Source: Emiliania huxleyi CCMP1516 (lineage: Eukaryota; Haptophyta; Isochrysidales; Noelaerhabdaceae). Taken from it: a stretch of DNA of 64,000 nt. Positions 31,023 to 41,579 of the stretch are shown one piece after another. The DNA lies in assembly GCF_000372725.1 (NCBI RefSeq), contig NW_005197803.1, positions 545,831 through 609,830 on the forward strand, read 5' to 3'. The translations under genes and the position numbers were made by a program. The notes beneath the pieces are model-generated. The model searched no databases and had not been told where the DNA came from. It saw nothing but the letters and a program-made list of their open reading frames with translations. Numbering within the stretch: the stretch's first letter is position 1; each line of letters begins with the position of its first letter.

Positions 31023-31307
31023 AGGAGCGGGAGCGGGAGTGCAACCACCACTCACCGAGCTTCCACGCCGCTGGGAGTCAGCCAAGTCGACGCTGCCGCC
31101 GACGCGGGGATGGGCGGTGGTGCGGCTAGCGGTGCGGCTTGGGAGGCGGCTGAGGCGGCGCCATCGGTGGCCGCTGCTGCGCGGCCGCAGAAGAGGGCGC
31201 GAGAGAAGCGGAGATGTCGCCGAGACGTAGCCGAGTGGCATGCGCTCGCACTGAATAGACACAGATGTAGATGCACACTGCGACGTGAGGAATGGATGAC
31301 TGAGTGA
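29440..31307 (+). CDS. methyl-CpG-binding domain (MBD) protein
   Basis: Three exons (29440-30081, 30325-30408, 30561-31307) give about 490 residues. The exon junctions assemble an MBD: WQCRVE | VRKEGNTAGTSDMYYYSDKG, QRLRSRAE | VARFFRLEP. It follows the family pattern W-x9-G-x-x-AG-x-x-DxYY-x-x-x-GxxxRS without a gap. MBDs read methylated CpG in nuclear DNA. The N-terminal 200 residues are poorly conserved; the C-terminus has a basic patch (KRSGKRPKLSG), AAPPAAPP repeats and a Gly/Ala-rich tail ending in an Arg-rich segment. Intron 1 appears to use a GCGCGC donor; a GT donor two codons earlier is possible but shortens the MBD. Intron 2 (GTAGCG...TTTAG) contains a tandem CGACACGCCC repeat. The Met at 29440 is the first after the microsatellite. 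Confidence 0.85.
30440..30550. repeat. 10-12 bp tandem repeat inside an intron
   Basis: Units of CACGCCCACGA and CACGCCCGCGA are repeated about nine times within intron 2 of the MBD gene, leaving the splice signals intact. Confidence 0.9.
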
Positions 31308-32509
31308 AGAGGTGTCGCTCCCGCAACGCCACGGCGCTAGCGGCTCGATGGCACACAAGGGCCCGTCTCTCGCTCTCTCGCTCGCGGAACCTTCTCGGAA
31401 CCCTCCTGCAGGCGCGCACGATCAAGCCGCCTCGCGGCAAGCCGCCGCGCGCAGAGGGGTGCCGCGTGGCGTGGGACGGTGTGTAGACGGGCGGGCGAGG
31501 CAGCAGCGAGCGGCTCCCTCTTGCCCCCCCCACCCGTCCGGCGAGGAGCTGCCGTAGGCGCCATTGGCTGCTACCGGACGGCGGAGGAGCCTCCGAGGCG
31601 CCGCGCGCGACGCCTCCTCGCCGAGCCCTCCGGGAGACTGTGAGGCCCGAGAGCTGCCACGCGTAGGTACTGGCACGGCGCGGCGAAGCTTGGCGAAGGC
31701 GAGGCGGCGGCGAGGTCCACCGCACCCACGCCGCACAAAGAGACGTCCCTCTCTGTTCTTCCGTAGGCGGCTGGAAGGCGAGCGTGCCGTGGTGTGCTGC
31801 CTGGAGCTTGCCCGAGGCGTGACGCTGGACTGACTCCCCGCGGCTCGCGCGGAGACGGGAGTTCTTGTTCGTTCCCTCCGTTGCTTTCGTTATCTCAGGG
31901 TGGCGCGCGCGAGACATGACTCATGAGAAGGAGTCTGTCCGAGACACGATCGATTCGTTTTTCATTAGCATTCCACGTAATAAACTTTAGAAGTTACGCA
32001 TGTGCGCCCTCCCCTCACCTGGGCGCAAGCGCCTCACGTCACACGTGTCGTGTCCCTTATACTCTCGCACAACAACCCACTCACAAGTGCAGGCTTATTA
32101 CCGAATGGATGACGTGCGATTGGACGCGCCGTAAACTGTCGAGATGCAGACCACCCCTTGGTTGCATAGAGTGTCGACACCGAACACGCATCCTGACCAG
32201 ACTGGGTTCCAGTAAACGCAGCCCTCCTGACCAGACAGGGTGCCGTCTCGTCAAGCCAGCAGCCCGCGGGCCGTGGGCCCCAGCCAGGAAGGGCCTGCAT
32301 CCTACAATTGGTCGTGGCTGGGGCCCACGGGCAGCGCTGACCGTACGTGGTAGCGTCCCAGTCGCCGAAGGCACGACATTCGTCTTCCGTCGCCATATGA
32401 CGAGTGCCAGGAGGGCAGTCGATCGCAGAGTTCGCGGCGACATGTGTAGGCGGCGGCTGCTAGTGCAGCGGCTTATCAATATGGAGTTTCGTTACGCTTG
32501 CCGCGGCAA
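31308..32509. other. no confident gene
   Basis: Several long GC-driven frames overlap on both strands with no consistent coding signal. The best candidate is a minus-strand stretch around 32230-32396 containing DECRAFGDWDATTYGQRCPW and further Cys residues, which might be an exon of a secreted protein. It has no start or splice support. Confidence 0.35.
32271..32330. repeat. hairpin, perfect 16-bp stem
   Basis: CCGTGGGCCCCAGCCA at 32271-32286 is complementary to TGGCTGGGGCCCACGG at 32315-32330, with a 28-nt loop. Just upstream the phrase CCTGACCAGAC is repeated at 32194 and 32226. The function is unknown. Confidence 0.85.
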
Positions 32510-32609
32510 NNNNNNNNNNNNNNNNNNNNNNNNNNNNNNNNNNNNNNNNNNNNNNNNNNNNNNNNNNNNNNNNNNNNNNNNNNNNNNNNNNNNNNNNNNN
32601 NNNNNNNNN
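32510..32609. other. assembly gap of 100 N
   Basis: Exactly 100 N characters, the usual placeholder for a gap of unknown size. The sequence just to the right is one copy of an inverted repeat, so the gap may hide more repeat and the join should not be trusted. Confidence 0.99.
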
Positions 32610-32610
32610 A

Positions 32611-32800
32611 AATAAAATAGAGCCAGGCATTTCCGGAAGAGATGGGCGACGCACGAACCAGAGGGCACAGGGGGCACCCCGCCCCGCTAGAAAAATAAAA
32701 TTTCTTTTTGACATGTCTTCTTTCAAAAATTCTTCTTTATTAGTGTACCTGTGTTAGTGCCAGTGCGCGCCAGTATCATGACCAGCGTCAGACGCGAAGG
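32611..32800 (-). repeat. inverted partner of the 27741-27935 repeat
   Basis: Its reverse complement matches 27741-27935 from the family C core through CATGTCAAAAAGAAATTTTA and CGTGCGTCGCCCATCTC. It begins right at the assembly gap and ends about 240 bp before the next start codon. Confidence 0.9.
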
Positions 32801-33042
32801 ATGTGCGAGGTGCCGCCGCCGGCACCACCAAAGCTCGAGCGCACGTGCCGGTTCAACGAACGCGTCCATTTTCCTCTCTGGCGCACAGAGATCTCTCACG
32901 ACCGTGCCGCAGGCTGCCACTGGCAGTCTCTCTCAACGGCCCCGAGACTCTTCTTGCAGAGCGCTCGCCAGGAGCGCGCGATCGCAGAAACGGCCGCTAC
33001 AAACTCTAGAGCTCTACCGCATATTTGCATGCAGATGAAGAC

Positions 33043-33957
33043 ATGGAAGGCGATAGCCTCGGACCGCGTGGTTGGGTGCAGGAGGCGATTCCGCCCGCAA
33101 ATCCCCACCACGGTCCGCTTCGAGTGGCCGCGATCTACGCGGGTCGCTGGCTTGGGCCCGAGGGATCCTCAAAGACCGTGAGCGACCACCTCGTGAACTT
33201 CATTCGGCCAAACCTGGTCGAGGTCTTTGTCGCGATCGACCCCACCAGCTGGTGCGCAGCGCCAAAGAAGGCGCGCCGCGCGTATCTGGCGGGTGATGTT
33301 GCAACTGCCGAGGCCGTGCTGACCCAGCAGGCCGTCGCGCTCTTCGAGCATTGGCCACGGCTGCACGTGGCGCTGGTGCCAGCGGAGGACCCTAGCCCGC
33401 CGCATGATTATGGCCTTCAGGCGAAGAAGGCGATGAAAGCGGCCACCGGGAAAACGAGTCCCGGCCGAGTAGCAGTTTTCATGCACAGATGGTACATGCA
33501 GTTCGACCACGTCGCCAAGGCGGAGCTATTTCGGCGTGCTATGGGCCGCACGATGTGGTGGTGCGGCTTCGGCTCGATGTGGCGCTCCGCTTGCCGCTGG
33601 CCTTGCAGGCCGTGGCAGGGGAGAGGATTCAACTCGTATGCAATGGTACACGCCAAGTGATGAGCTTCCGTCGCGACCCGCCGCTACAGGACGCGATTGA
33701 CGATGAGTCGCACGCCGCTGCCCATCCGAACAGGGGCCACGGAGGGCTGGAGCTCGGCACTTACGGCTACCATGTGTTGCGCCCTAAGGACTCAGCCGAC
33801 TGGACTAGTGCTCATATGACCCGCTGCCTGCCAACTGGTGAGACGAGCGGCTTCGTCACCGACAGCCATACGATAAAGCAGTGTGGAGCAGCTGCAGCAG
33901 CTCTGCGACACGGGCGCCTGTTCCTACATCATGGCGCTGCGGGCTCGGCGGCAGTAG
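33043..33957 (+). pseudogene. glycosyltransferase-like gene with frame breaks
   Basis: The first frame (Met 33043) reads GPLRVAAIYAGRWLGPEGSS, NFIRPNLVEVFVAIDP and GRVAVFMHRWYMQFDHVAKA. This arrangement (Arg-Val-Ala strand, Ser-x-x-x-Leu helix, NxxEVFVAxDP) resembles glycosyltransferase-like families of algae and plants. At about 33537 the sense shifts by one base and continues PHDVVVRLRLDVALRLPLAL through YGYHVLRPKDSADW. Near 33880 it shifts again to VEQLQQLCDTGACSYIMALR and stops at 33955. Repeat-free coding texture on both sides of each shift argues for indels, not introns. They may be real damage or assembly error, since a gap lies 430 bp upstream. The exact enzyme family is not established. 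Confidence 0.55.
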
Positions 33958-34147
33958 AGGGAGGGGCCGAGGGACCATACCCCCCCCACCCCTGTCGAGG
34001 GCTAGCCTTGGGCGGTCAGGACCATACCCCCCCACCCTTGCAGGACCATACCATACCCCGGAAAAGTTGGAACCCTGTCTCGACGGTCAAACGAGTCCAC
34101 TTCCTTCGACCGCCTGCCTCTCTGCCTCTCTGCCTCTAGCCTCAGCG

Positions 34148-36675
34148 ATGAGCGACGACGAGTGGGAGACGGATCCGGACTACGAGAACAACATCTCGGA
34201 GTCTGATCGGCGGCGGGCCGGCACCGCCGCCGCTGCCGAGGGGCTGCGGCACGACCGGCTGACTGGCTTCACTGCCGAGCTCTCCAAGTCTTTCTCGGCC
34301 GGGCTTCCGGGCGGCGCGACCTCCGAAGAGGGGAGTGCGGGAGCGAGGAGGGCCGAGGAGGAGCGCGCCCGCATCGCGGCCGCCCGCGAGGCGGAGCAGG
34401 CGCGCCGGCAGCAGGCGGCGGTCTGCAGGCAGAAGAAGGAGGAGGAGGAGGAGGCGGCGGCGAGAGCAGAGAAGGAGAGGGCGGTCCGGGAGGCAGCGGA
34501 GAGGGAGGTGGCAGCGGAGAAGGCAAGGGGGGAGGCGAGGGTGAAGGCGGAGGCAGAGGCGGCAGAGGCGGCGAGGGCGGCGGAGATGGAGAGGGCGGCG
34601 GAGATGGAGAGGGCGGCAGAGGCGGCGAGGGCGGCGGAGATGGAGAGGGCGGCAGAGGCGGCCAGGGCGGCGGAGATGGAGAGGGCGGCAGAGGCGGCCA
34701 GGGCGGCGGAGATGGAGAGGGCGGCAGAGGCGGCGGCGGCGGCGGCGGAGGCGGCGAGGGCAGCTGAGAGGGAGAGGGCTGCGAGGGCTGCGCTGAAGGA
34801 GGCGGAGGCAGCCGCTGCGGAGAGTGCTCACCGGGAGGAGGCGGCGGCGGCAGAGGCGGCACGCGTGGCACGCTTGGAGGCGGAGCGGCGGCGGCGTGAG
34901 CGGGAAGAGGAGGAGAAGGCCCGAATCCAGGCAGATGCGGCGGCGGAGGCGGAGGCGGAGAGGCGGCGGCTTGAGGCGGAGGAGGAGGCGCGGGCATTGG
35001 CGGCGGAGGAGGCGTTGAGGGTGGCGGAGGAGGCGAGGGCGGCGGAGGAGGCAGAGGCGGCGAGGGTGGCGGAGGCGGCGAGGGTGGCGGAAAAGGAGGC
35101 GGCGGCGGCGGCCGCGAGGGCAGCGGCGGCGAGGGCGGCGGTGGAGGAGGAGACGGCGAGAGTAGCGGCGGAGGAGGAGGCGGCTTGGGCCGCCCTGGAG
35201 GCAGAGGAGGCGGCAGGGGCAGGGGCCGCAGCGGCAGAGGAGGCGGCGGGGGCAGAGGCGGAAGCGGAGGCGGAGGCAGCAGCGGCAAAGGCGGCGGAGG
35301 CGCAGGCAGCGGAGCGGGAGCGGGCGGCGGAAGAGGCGGCGGAGACTGAACCCTCGGCACGGGTGGAAGCTGAAGCCAGGCTACGGGCGGCGGCGGAGCG
35401 GGCGGCGGCGGAGCGGGCGGCGGAACAGGAGGAGGCGGCGGCGGCGGCGCAGATGGAGCTGGCGGTACGGGAGGAAGGCGACGCGGTGCCGACCTCGACG
35501 CTGCCGCCGCCGCCACCTCCCGCGGACGGCGCCTCCCAACATCCAAAGGGTCGGCACGATCTCCCACAATCTCCCACAATCTCCCACACTCTCCAGAAGC
35601 CAAAGGGGCCGACAAAGGGTCGGAAGCTCTTCAACCCGCGCGCGGGGCGGAGGGACTCTGCCCTCTGCGACTTCAACCGCGACCTCTCCGCGCCGCAGAC
35701 CGGGCGGCCGTCCAAGCCGCCCGCGCCGCCGCCGCCCGCGCCGCCGCCGATACAGCGGGCTGCGGGGGAGGAGGAGGGTGAGGCGTTGCCGGTGGCGCCG
35801 CTGGACTTGCGGGCGGGGCAGCGCGTGATGGCGATGGCGCCGGACGGGGAGGGCGACGGCGCCGGCGACGCGCGGTGGGTTGACCCCCGCCGCGAACGAT
35901 CCCTGCTGCCTCGCCCTCGCGGCTGCCTTTGACCTGCCCTGCCGCCTCTCCCGCTGCCTCTCTTCTCTCCCCCCCCTGGCCGTGCCTCGGCCGAGCGTGA
36001 CCATTGCCACTCTCCCCCTTCTCCTCCTGCCCCCCCCCCCTCCCCCTCCATCCCCTTCCCCCTCCTCCTCCAGCAGCCGTGACACCACTGGTGAGTCCTT
36101 GCGCGTGGTTTGCCACAGGTGGGTGCCCGGCCGCGTCATCGCAGAGCGCCATGTCGACGGCGCGCGCCAGTTCAAGGTCAGCTGCGACGGCTACGACTCG
36201 GAGGTGCGGTTGAGGCCCGTGGGCGCGAGATGGCCCGAGATGGCCCGAGATGGCCCGAGATGCGCCCAGATTGGCCGAGCCGACGTGCGAGCGGAGAGGT
36301 GCGACTTTTGACGCTGCCGCAGCGCCTGAGGACGGCTGTAGACTCTCGTGTATGCCCGTCCCCTACCCTGCCCTGCCGTGAAACCCACTCTGCCCTGCCC
36401 CGCACAGCCCGCGCTGCCCTGCCGTGAATAGCCGGGGTCCCGCAACCCCCACAAAGTTGCAACCCAACGCGCGTGTGCAGGACGACGTGTGGGTCGAGGC
36501 GGCCTCGAGCAAGGTGCGGCTGCAGCAGGCGGCGGCGGGGCGCCACGGCGCCACCCACGCCACCCACGCCAACGAGGAGCACGCGGCGGCGCGGAAGCGC
36601 GCCGAGGAGCGCCGCGCGCAGGGCTACTCTCGCCACCGCGAGGCGATGCTCTCGGGCGAGCGGATGGCGGACTAG
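34148..36675 (+). CDS. long Ala/Glu coiled-coil protein with C-terminal Tudor/SH3-like barrel
   Basis: Exon 1 (34148-35874) starts MSDDEWETDPDYENNISESD. From about residue 60 to 450 it encodes one long Arg/Glu/Ala coiled coil with near-exact repeats of AEMERAAEAARA. Pro-rich linkers follow. Intron 1 (35875-36118, GTGGGT...CACAG) restores LRAGQRVMAMAPDGEGDG to WVPGRVIAERHVDGARQFKV, and then SCDGYDSEVRL. This is a small beta-barrel of the Tudor/SH3 type, the kind that often binds methylated histone tails or RNA. A last exon (36481-36675) adds DDVWVEAASSKVRL and a basic C-terminus. The donor of intron 2 lies within 36206-36232 but is ambiguous (GTGCGG, GTGGGC and a GCGAGA are all in phase). That intron contains a 13-bp GAGATGGCCC tandem repeat. 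Confidence 0.75.
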
Positions 36676-37539
36676 GGGGGGGGGCGCTCGATGTTGGTTG
36701 GCAGCAGGGTTGACTGGGCGGGTGGTGGGGCCTGGGGGTGGAAGATGGGAGCGCTCTCGGTGCGCGTCGACGCGACGCGCCACGCGCGAGCCCTCGTGTG
36801 GGGCGCGCGCACAGCACGGATGGGTCCTCCTGATTTGGGTTACTCTTCTCTCTTGATGCGGGATGTGATGGTTTGATGCGGACCTACCAGAGATATTTTT
36901 ATTCCATTATATTGTGTACACTCTCTTCTCTCACCAGAGCCGCAGAGGAAAGCAAAACGAGTCACTAACTCGTAACTGCAGGCCAGGGGAGGCCCAGCGG
37001 TGAGAGTGGGACGCCGCGAGGCGACATGGGCCCATGGGCCATGGCGGTCACGCTCACGGCGAGCGAGACGGACAGAGAGACTTTTTCGACGGGAGAGGGG
37101 GCAAGAGACGCTGGATGCGTGTCCCGGGACGCGGGACCTCGCAGGTTTTCATGCTCTCTCCTAGACCGCTAGACCTAGAGCCCTGCGAGAGCGGCGAGTG
37201 TGGTGAGAGCCAAGGGGCGCTCCTCTCTCCATTGTTTTAAAATGAGACTGACTCAGGCTTCAAGCCTCTCTCACAGCACACTCTAGCTGATGAGGGGAAG
37301 CCGGCCATGAAAATGAGCAGGGAAACCGTACGACACGACACTACGCCGTGTCGCCACACGACGCGACACGGATTTCGCAAGCGGCTCTGCACACCTGTGA
37401 ACAGCTATCCCTTTCTCGACTGTCTGAGATTGTGCGTCTTGGGTCCGTGGTTGTGTTTTTGTGTGAACAGCGTCACACAAGAGTCCTTCTCTCTCTCGAG
37501 GTGTGGGCTTCCGCCGGCCGCTGCCGCCGAAAAGGGAAA
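36676..37539. other. intergenic, no gene seen
   Basis: The stretch is less GC-rich in its middle (TATTTTTATTCCATTATATTG near 36893). It holds the 3' flank of the Tudor-like gene and the 5' flank of the next gene, which points the same way. No coding pattern or promoter motif that I trust was seen. Confidence 0.6.
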
Positions 37540-40500
37540 ATGCCGCGATTTAGTGCCTCGGAGAGCTTCGCCTTCTCCGAGTGGCGGCCCACCGAAGCTG
37601 CCGCCGACAAGCTCGAGGCTGCCGCCGCGGACAAGGCCAGCGCTGCACCACCGTGCGGAGGCGTGGTGCCGCCAGAGCTCCTTCAGATGGGCGAGGCGGT
37701 CGCGGAGGCCTTGGGCCTGTACGCGCGGCTGGCTGCCGAGCGGCACGTCGGCGTCTGCTCACATGTCCTTTCCCAGGCCTCGGCGCTGCTATCAGAGAGG
37801 CCTGAACCGGCGCCGACGAGTCCAGCCTCTCTGCTCGACGCCCTGGTGGCGGAGCACGAGCGCGAGCTGCGCGACAAGGACGCGTACCACACGCGCTACG
37901 AGGAATGTGCGGAGGAGCAGCGGCGAGCGCTCGTCAGCCGCGTGCTTGCGGTGGAGGAGAAGCAGGCCGCGAGCGACGCCACCGCAGCAGCCCTCCAACA
38001 GGCAAACGAGTCGATCGCGCAGCTGCAGTCGCACGGTGCGCCGCCCCCGCCCGCCCCGCGCGGCCAGACCCTCGCTGAGCCGAGATGGCAGCCTCCCTCT
38101 CTTACCGCAGGCGAACGCCTGGCCGCAGACCTGAGTGCCGAGACGGAGCGGCGCGCGTCCGCTGCTGAAGAGGTGTGCCAGCATCGCACCTTTGGCCTTG
38201 CAGCACGCCCACCCTCACGCCCCCGCGGCCTAAAATCGTGCCCATAGGCACGGGCCCACGGCGCAACCATCGAGGCGCTACGAGCGCAGCTCCACGAGTC
38301 CCGGCTGTCGATGTCGGCCGGCGCGGCATTGCTGAGCTCTCTCCAGGCTGAGGTGGCATCGCTCCGGGCCAGCCGACGCCGAGGGGAGCTCGAGACGTCG
38401 ATCGTCGCGTCCGAACTCGAGGCGATCGAGGAAGCCTCGCGATCCGTCGGCCCCGCAGACTCACCCGCCGCCGCCGCCGCCGCCTCAGCCGCCGGATCTG
38501 CTGCTGTCGTCGCCACCGTCGCTCCGTCCAGCTTTGGTGTCGGTGCGCCTGGTCAACTCAGCCCAAATCCCACCGATCCAGCTGTTCCTTTGGCCACGCC
38601 CGCTCCGATCGACGCGGCATGCGGGCAAGGCGACATGTTCGACGCTTCGCCGACGTCTGGTGGTGGAGAGCCAACCCCACGGTCCACCTCGCCGCCTCGG
38701 CCGAGCTTCGCGGAGAGCCTTGGCGAGTTGCAGGCTTGTATGGCGAGGTCGTCGCTGGGGACGGGTGGAGGCTCCTCAGTGGTCGCCGTCGCGATGGCGT
38801 CCGCAGACGCTGGGGCCAAAGAGGCCCGTGGCTTCAACGGTGCCAGTGACTCCGATGCCACGCGCCTCTCTGCATCGTCTGACGAGGAGTGCAGGGCCGC
38901 CGACGATTGCGCGACGGACAAGCCAGGCGCAGGCTGCCCGGTCCCTGTTCCGGTCGGTGCCCCTGCTGCCGAACGTGAGGGTGCAGCACAAGGGGAGACC
39001 ACTCGGGCGGTGGCGCCACCCGCCCAGCTTCGAGAGATCCGAGCAACGTCCCCTCTGCAAAGGCAGCCTCAGCCACAGGCGCCGCCAGCCCTTCCGCCAA
39101 TGCCGCCAGCACGGCCATTGCAACCGGCGGCGACGGCGTCGGTGGCGGTTCGGCCGCGCCATCTGACCTCCACCGCTCCGCGCCCACCGCCTCCGGGCCG
39201 CACCCTGTTTGCGGCGCGGGCTCAGGGTCAGGCGCCTCCCGCACCAGCAGCGCTTCACGCAGCAGCGAGCGCAAGCAGCGCCACTGCTGCGCCCTCCGCT
39301 GCCGCCGCCAGCCGATTGCCTGGCCAACTCGCCATCGCTGGAGGCGTTGCCACGCGGCGTGCCCCCTCGAGCGCGTACGCCACGCCTCACGCGGCCAGCT
39401 CCCACACCGCCTCGCGCTTGCTCGCTGCCGGTGGCGACGGCGCAAAGACGCGGCTGCCGGAGGCCGCGAGCGCCTTTGAGTTCACCAACGTGCCCTCGCA
39501 CATCTCCCACGACCTGGCTGGCGCGGGCCCACCCGCTGCGCTGCCCACGGCACCTCTTGCCCCGCCCACAGGCCCTTAGAAGCCGCTGCGTCAGGAAGAG
39601 GCGTGTGTGGTTGTAGGGGCCCCAGCCCAGCGCACTCCACGAGCCGGTGGCCTCGAGCGCTGTCTCTGCCCCCGCACCGCCGCCGCTGGAGCTGGTGCGC
39701 CGACCCCCGCTCTCGCCTCGTCCGTCGGCATCTCTGCAGTCGCGTGCGTGCAGCGAGACGCCGCGGCCAAGCGCGTCGAAGCGACCAGCGGCGTCGCCAG
39801 CAGCTACGCCGACGGCGGCGGCGGCTGGTGACGCGGCGTCGGTTGCTGCATGGAGGCGCGAACCAAAGCCTCCGAGCCGAAGCCACCCGCACCACGCGCA
39901 CCACGGCGTGCGTTTCCCTCTCACTGCTTCTGTCGCGCGCGTGCGCACAGGAGCCCCTCCCTCGCACGACTCTCGACGCCGTCTCCGGCAGCGGCGCAGC
40001 GCGGGGGGCGGCGGCGCGGCCTCTCGTCTCACTGTAGCCGGGGCAAAGCGCGGCACTGTCGATAGGCCCTTGCTGCCAAACACACCGGCCACCACGCGCT
40101 GTCGAGCGTCCCTCGGGAGGTGCTGCAGGCGTGGCCAAAGACCGCTTCGAATCATGATAGATCACACTTATGATCACCCCTCCACTCTTCAGCATCTCTC
40201 GCCGCCCCCCTCTGTTGTGGCGTATGTGCGTGCCTTCCCAGGCTGTCGCGCTCTTTGGCCTCGACGACGCTCTCGCGACGTTGATCAACCCTCCGGCGCG
40301 CATGGCCATGGCCGGCGCGCTGCCGGCGGCTGCAACGCCCTCGCCCGGCCAGCAGGTGTTGGCGGCTGGCCTTGCCCATCGCCACTCACCCCCCCTCACC
40401 GCAGCGCATAGCGGCATATCGCCTCTCGCCTCTCTGATCTCGCTATCCCCGCAGGCGTGGTACATGCAGGGCCCGTGCGCGCCCCTCTCGCCCGGGGCTG

Positions 40501-40904
40501 CGCCAGCTGCAGCGACGACCCCGCACCGGCCGCTGGGCCCACCACGGCGGCCGCCGCAAAGCGTTGAGCGGGCCGCGTCGATGACATCCACCACCATCAG
40601 GGCGCCTTTCCCCCCCCCCCCCCCTCCTCCTCCCCCTTTCCCACCTCCTCCTCCTCCCCTTCCCCCCTCTCCACTCCCTTCCCCCTCCCCTCCGTCTCCA
40701 CCTTGATTTCACCTCCCCCCCCCCGCGCCCGCCGCACTGCCTGCTGCGCGAAGATGCCGCCCCTACGACGCCCGGTCCATCCTCTCCGCTCAGGCGCGGG
40801 TCCCCCAAAACAAGAAGAAGCGGCGGCGCGCCGGCCACGCCGTCTCTGCGCGGTCTGCACTCGGCCCCGTGCGCAAGCTCGACCTCTTCGCTGAGGACGA
40901 CTGA
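37540..40904 (+). CDS. multi-exon coiled-coil protein, unrecognised
   Basis: The start MPRFSASESFAFSEWRPTEA begins exon 1 (37540-38172). Exon 2 from 38248 continues a coiled coil (HGATIEALRAQLHESRLS, LLSSLQAEVASLRASRRRGE) and a long disordered Ala/Pro/Ser region. Its end is uncertain (39489 with GTGCCC or 39522 with GCGGGC). Further in-phase exons are 39617-39907, 39951 to about 40015, 40066-40119 (ALAAKHTGHHALSSVPRE), 40242-40355 (AVALFGLDDALATLINPPAR), and one from 40455 (AWYMQGPCAPLSPG). The last exon reads PYDARSILSAQARVPQNKKK and ends KLDLFAEDD at 40904. The well-formed, conserved-looking last exons show the gene is not just an open GC-rich frame. The family is unknown. A role in nuclear or scaffold assembly is only a guess from the basic tail and coiled coil. 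Confidence 0.6.
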
Positions 40905-41575
40905 GGTGGAGGCTCAGCAAGCGCGGACACTCGTGCAGAGTGCGCATCGCGACTTGCTCTCGAGATGGCTGGGTGGGCTGGTTTGCATTGGGCTCGGAAC
41001 GCGAGGTGCGGGGAGGGGAACCTGGGGGTGGCATCTCTTTCCCTCTCTGTCTCCATGTTGCGGCGCGGCAAAACCGGGCGGGGCGCACACCGCATTTCAG
41101 TGCACCCTCGCGGCCCTCGCGGCGGGTGGGACAAGCCGCGTCGATGAGCGAGGTCGTGTGAGATTTTCCTTCACCACTGTCCTGTGTGGAGCGTCAGAGC
41201 GCGCGTCCGAGTCGAGACATCCGGTGGCATCCCCCACACGGCGGGACACTACCCTCTCTCTCGTCGAGTCTCGAGAGAGATTCGCTGAGCGTGTGGCTGT
41301 GTGACGTGTGGGCGTGTGGGCGTGGTGACTGACCACCAACCTGGTTTGTGGACCTCCCACACCTGTCCTGACAGTCCTGACAGAGTCCTGACAGAGTCCT
41401 GACGACTTAACAAATTATCCCGTGACGAAAAACGAACACACACCAAGCGCTAAGCGTGAGGACACGATTTCGAATTCGTAGGCGAGCATCTGAGCAAAAT
41501 TGAGCCCGCTCAGGTGTGAACAAAAGATATAAGGGTCGACCAGGTTTCGAACTGGGGACCTCCCGCCAGCGGAAG
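40905..41575. other. no gene seen; CTGACAG units
   Basis: The interval holds the 3' flank of the coiled-coil gene and a short tandem TCCTGACAGAG repeat at 41363-41405. At 41540-41570 a segment resembles the T-arm of a tRNA in reverse (GTTCGAAACCTGG) but cannot be folded into a tRNA. Confidence 0.55.
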
Positions 41576-41579
41576 GCTT

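Noticed and set aside
31126-31917. 263-residue minus-strand frame
   Set aside because: It overlaps the 3' end of the MBD gene, is Arg/Pro/Ser-rich throughout and shows no domain or splice context.
34269-35615. 448-residue Pro-rich protein on the minus strand
   Set aside because: It is the exact antisense of the Ala/Glu coiled coil; GGC/GAG repeats read as Pro/Ser on the other strand, and the + strand gene has splice and domain support.
38776-40155. 459-residue minus-strand frame
   Set aside because: It overlaps several exons of the + strand coiled-coil gene, has Arg/Gly-rich composition typical of antisense GC-rich DNA, and shows no domain.
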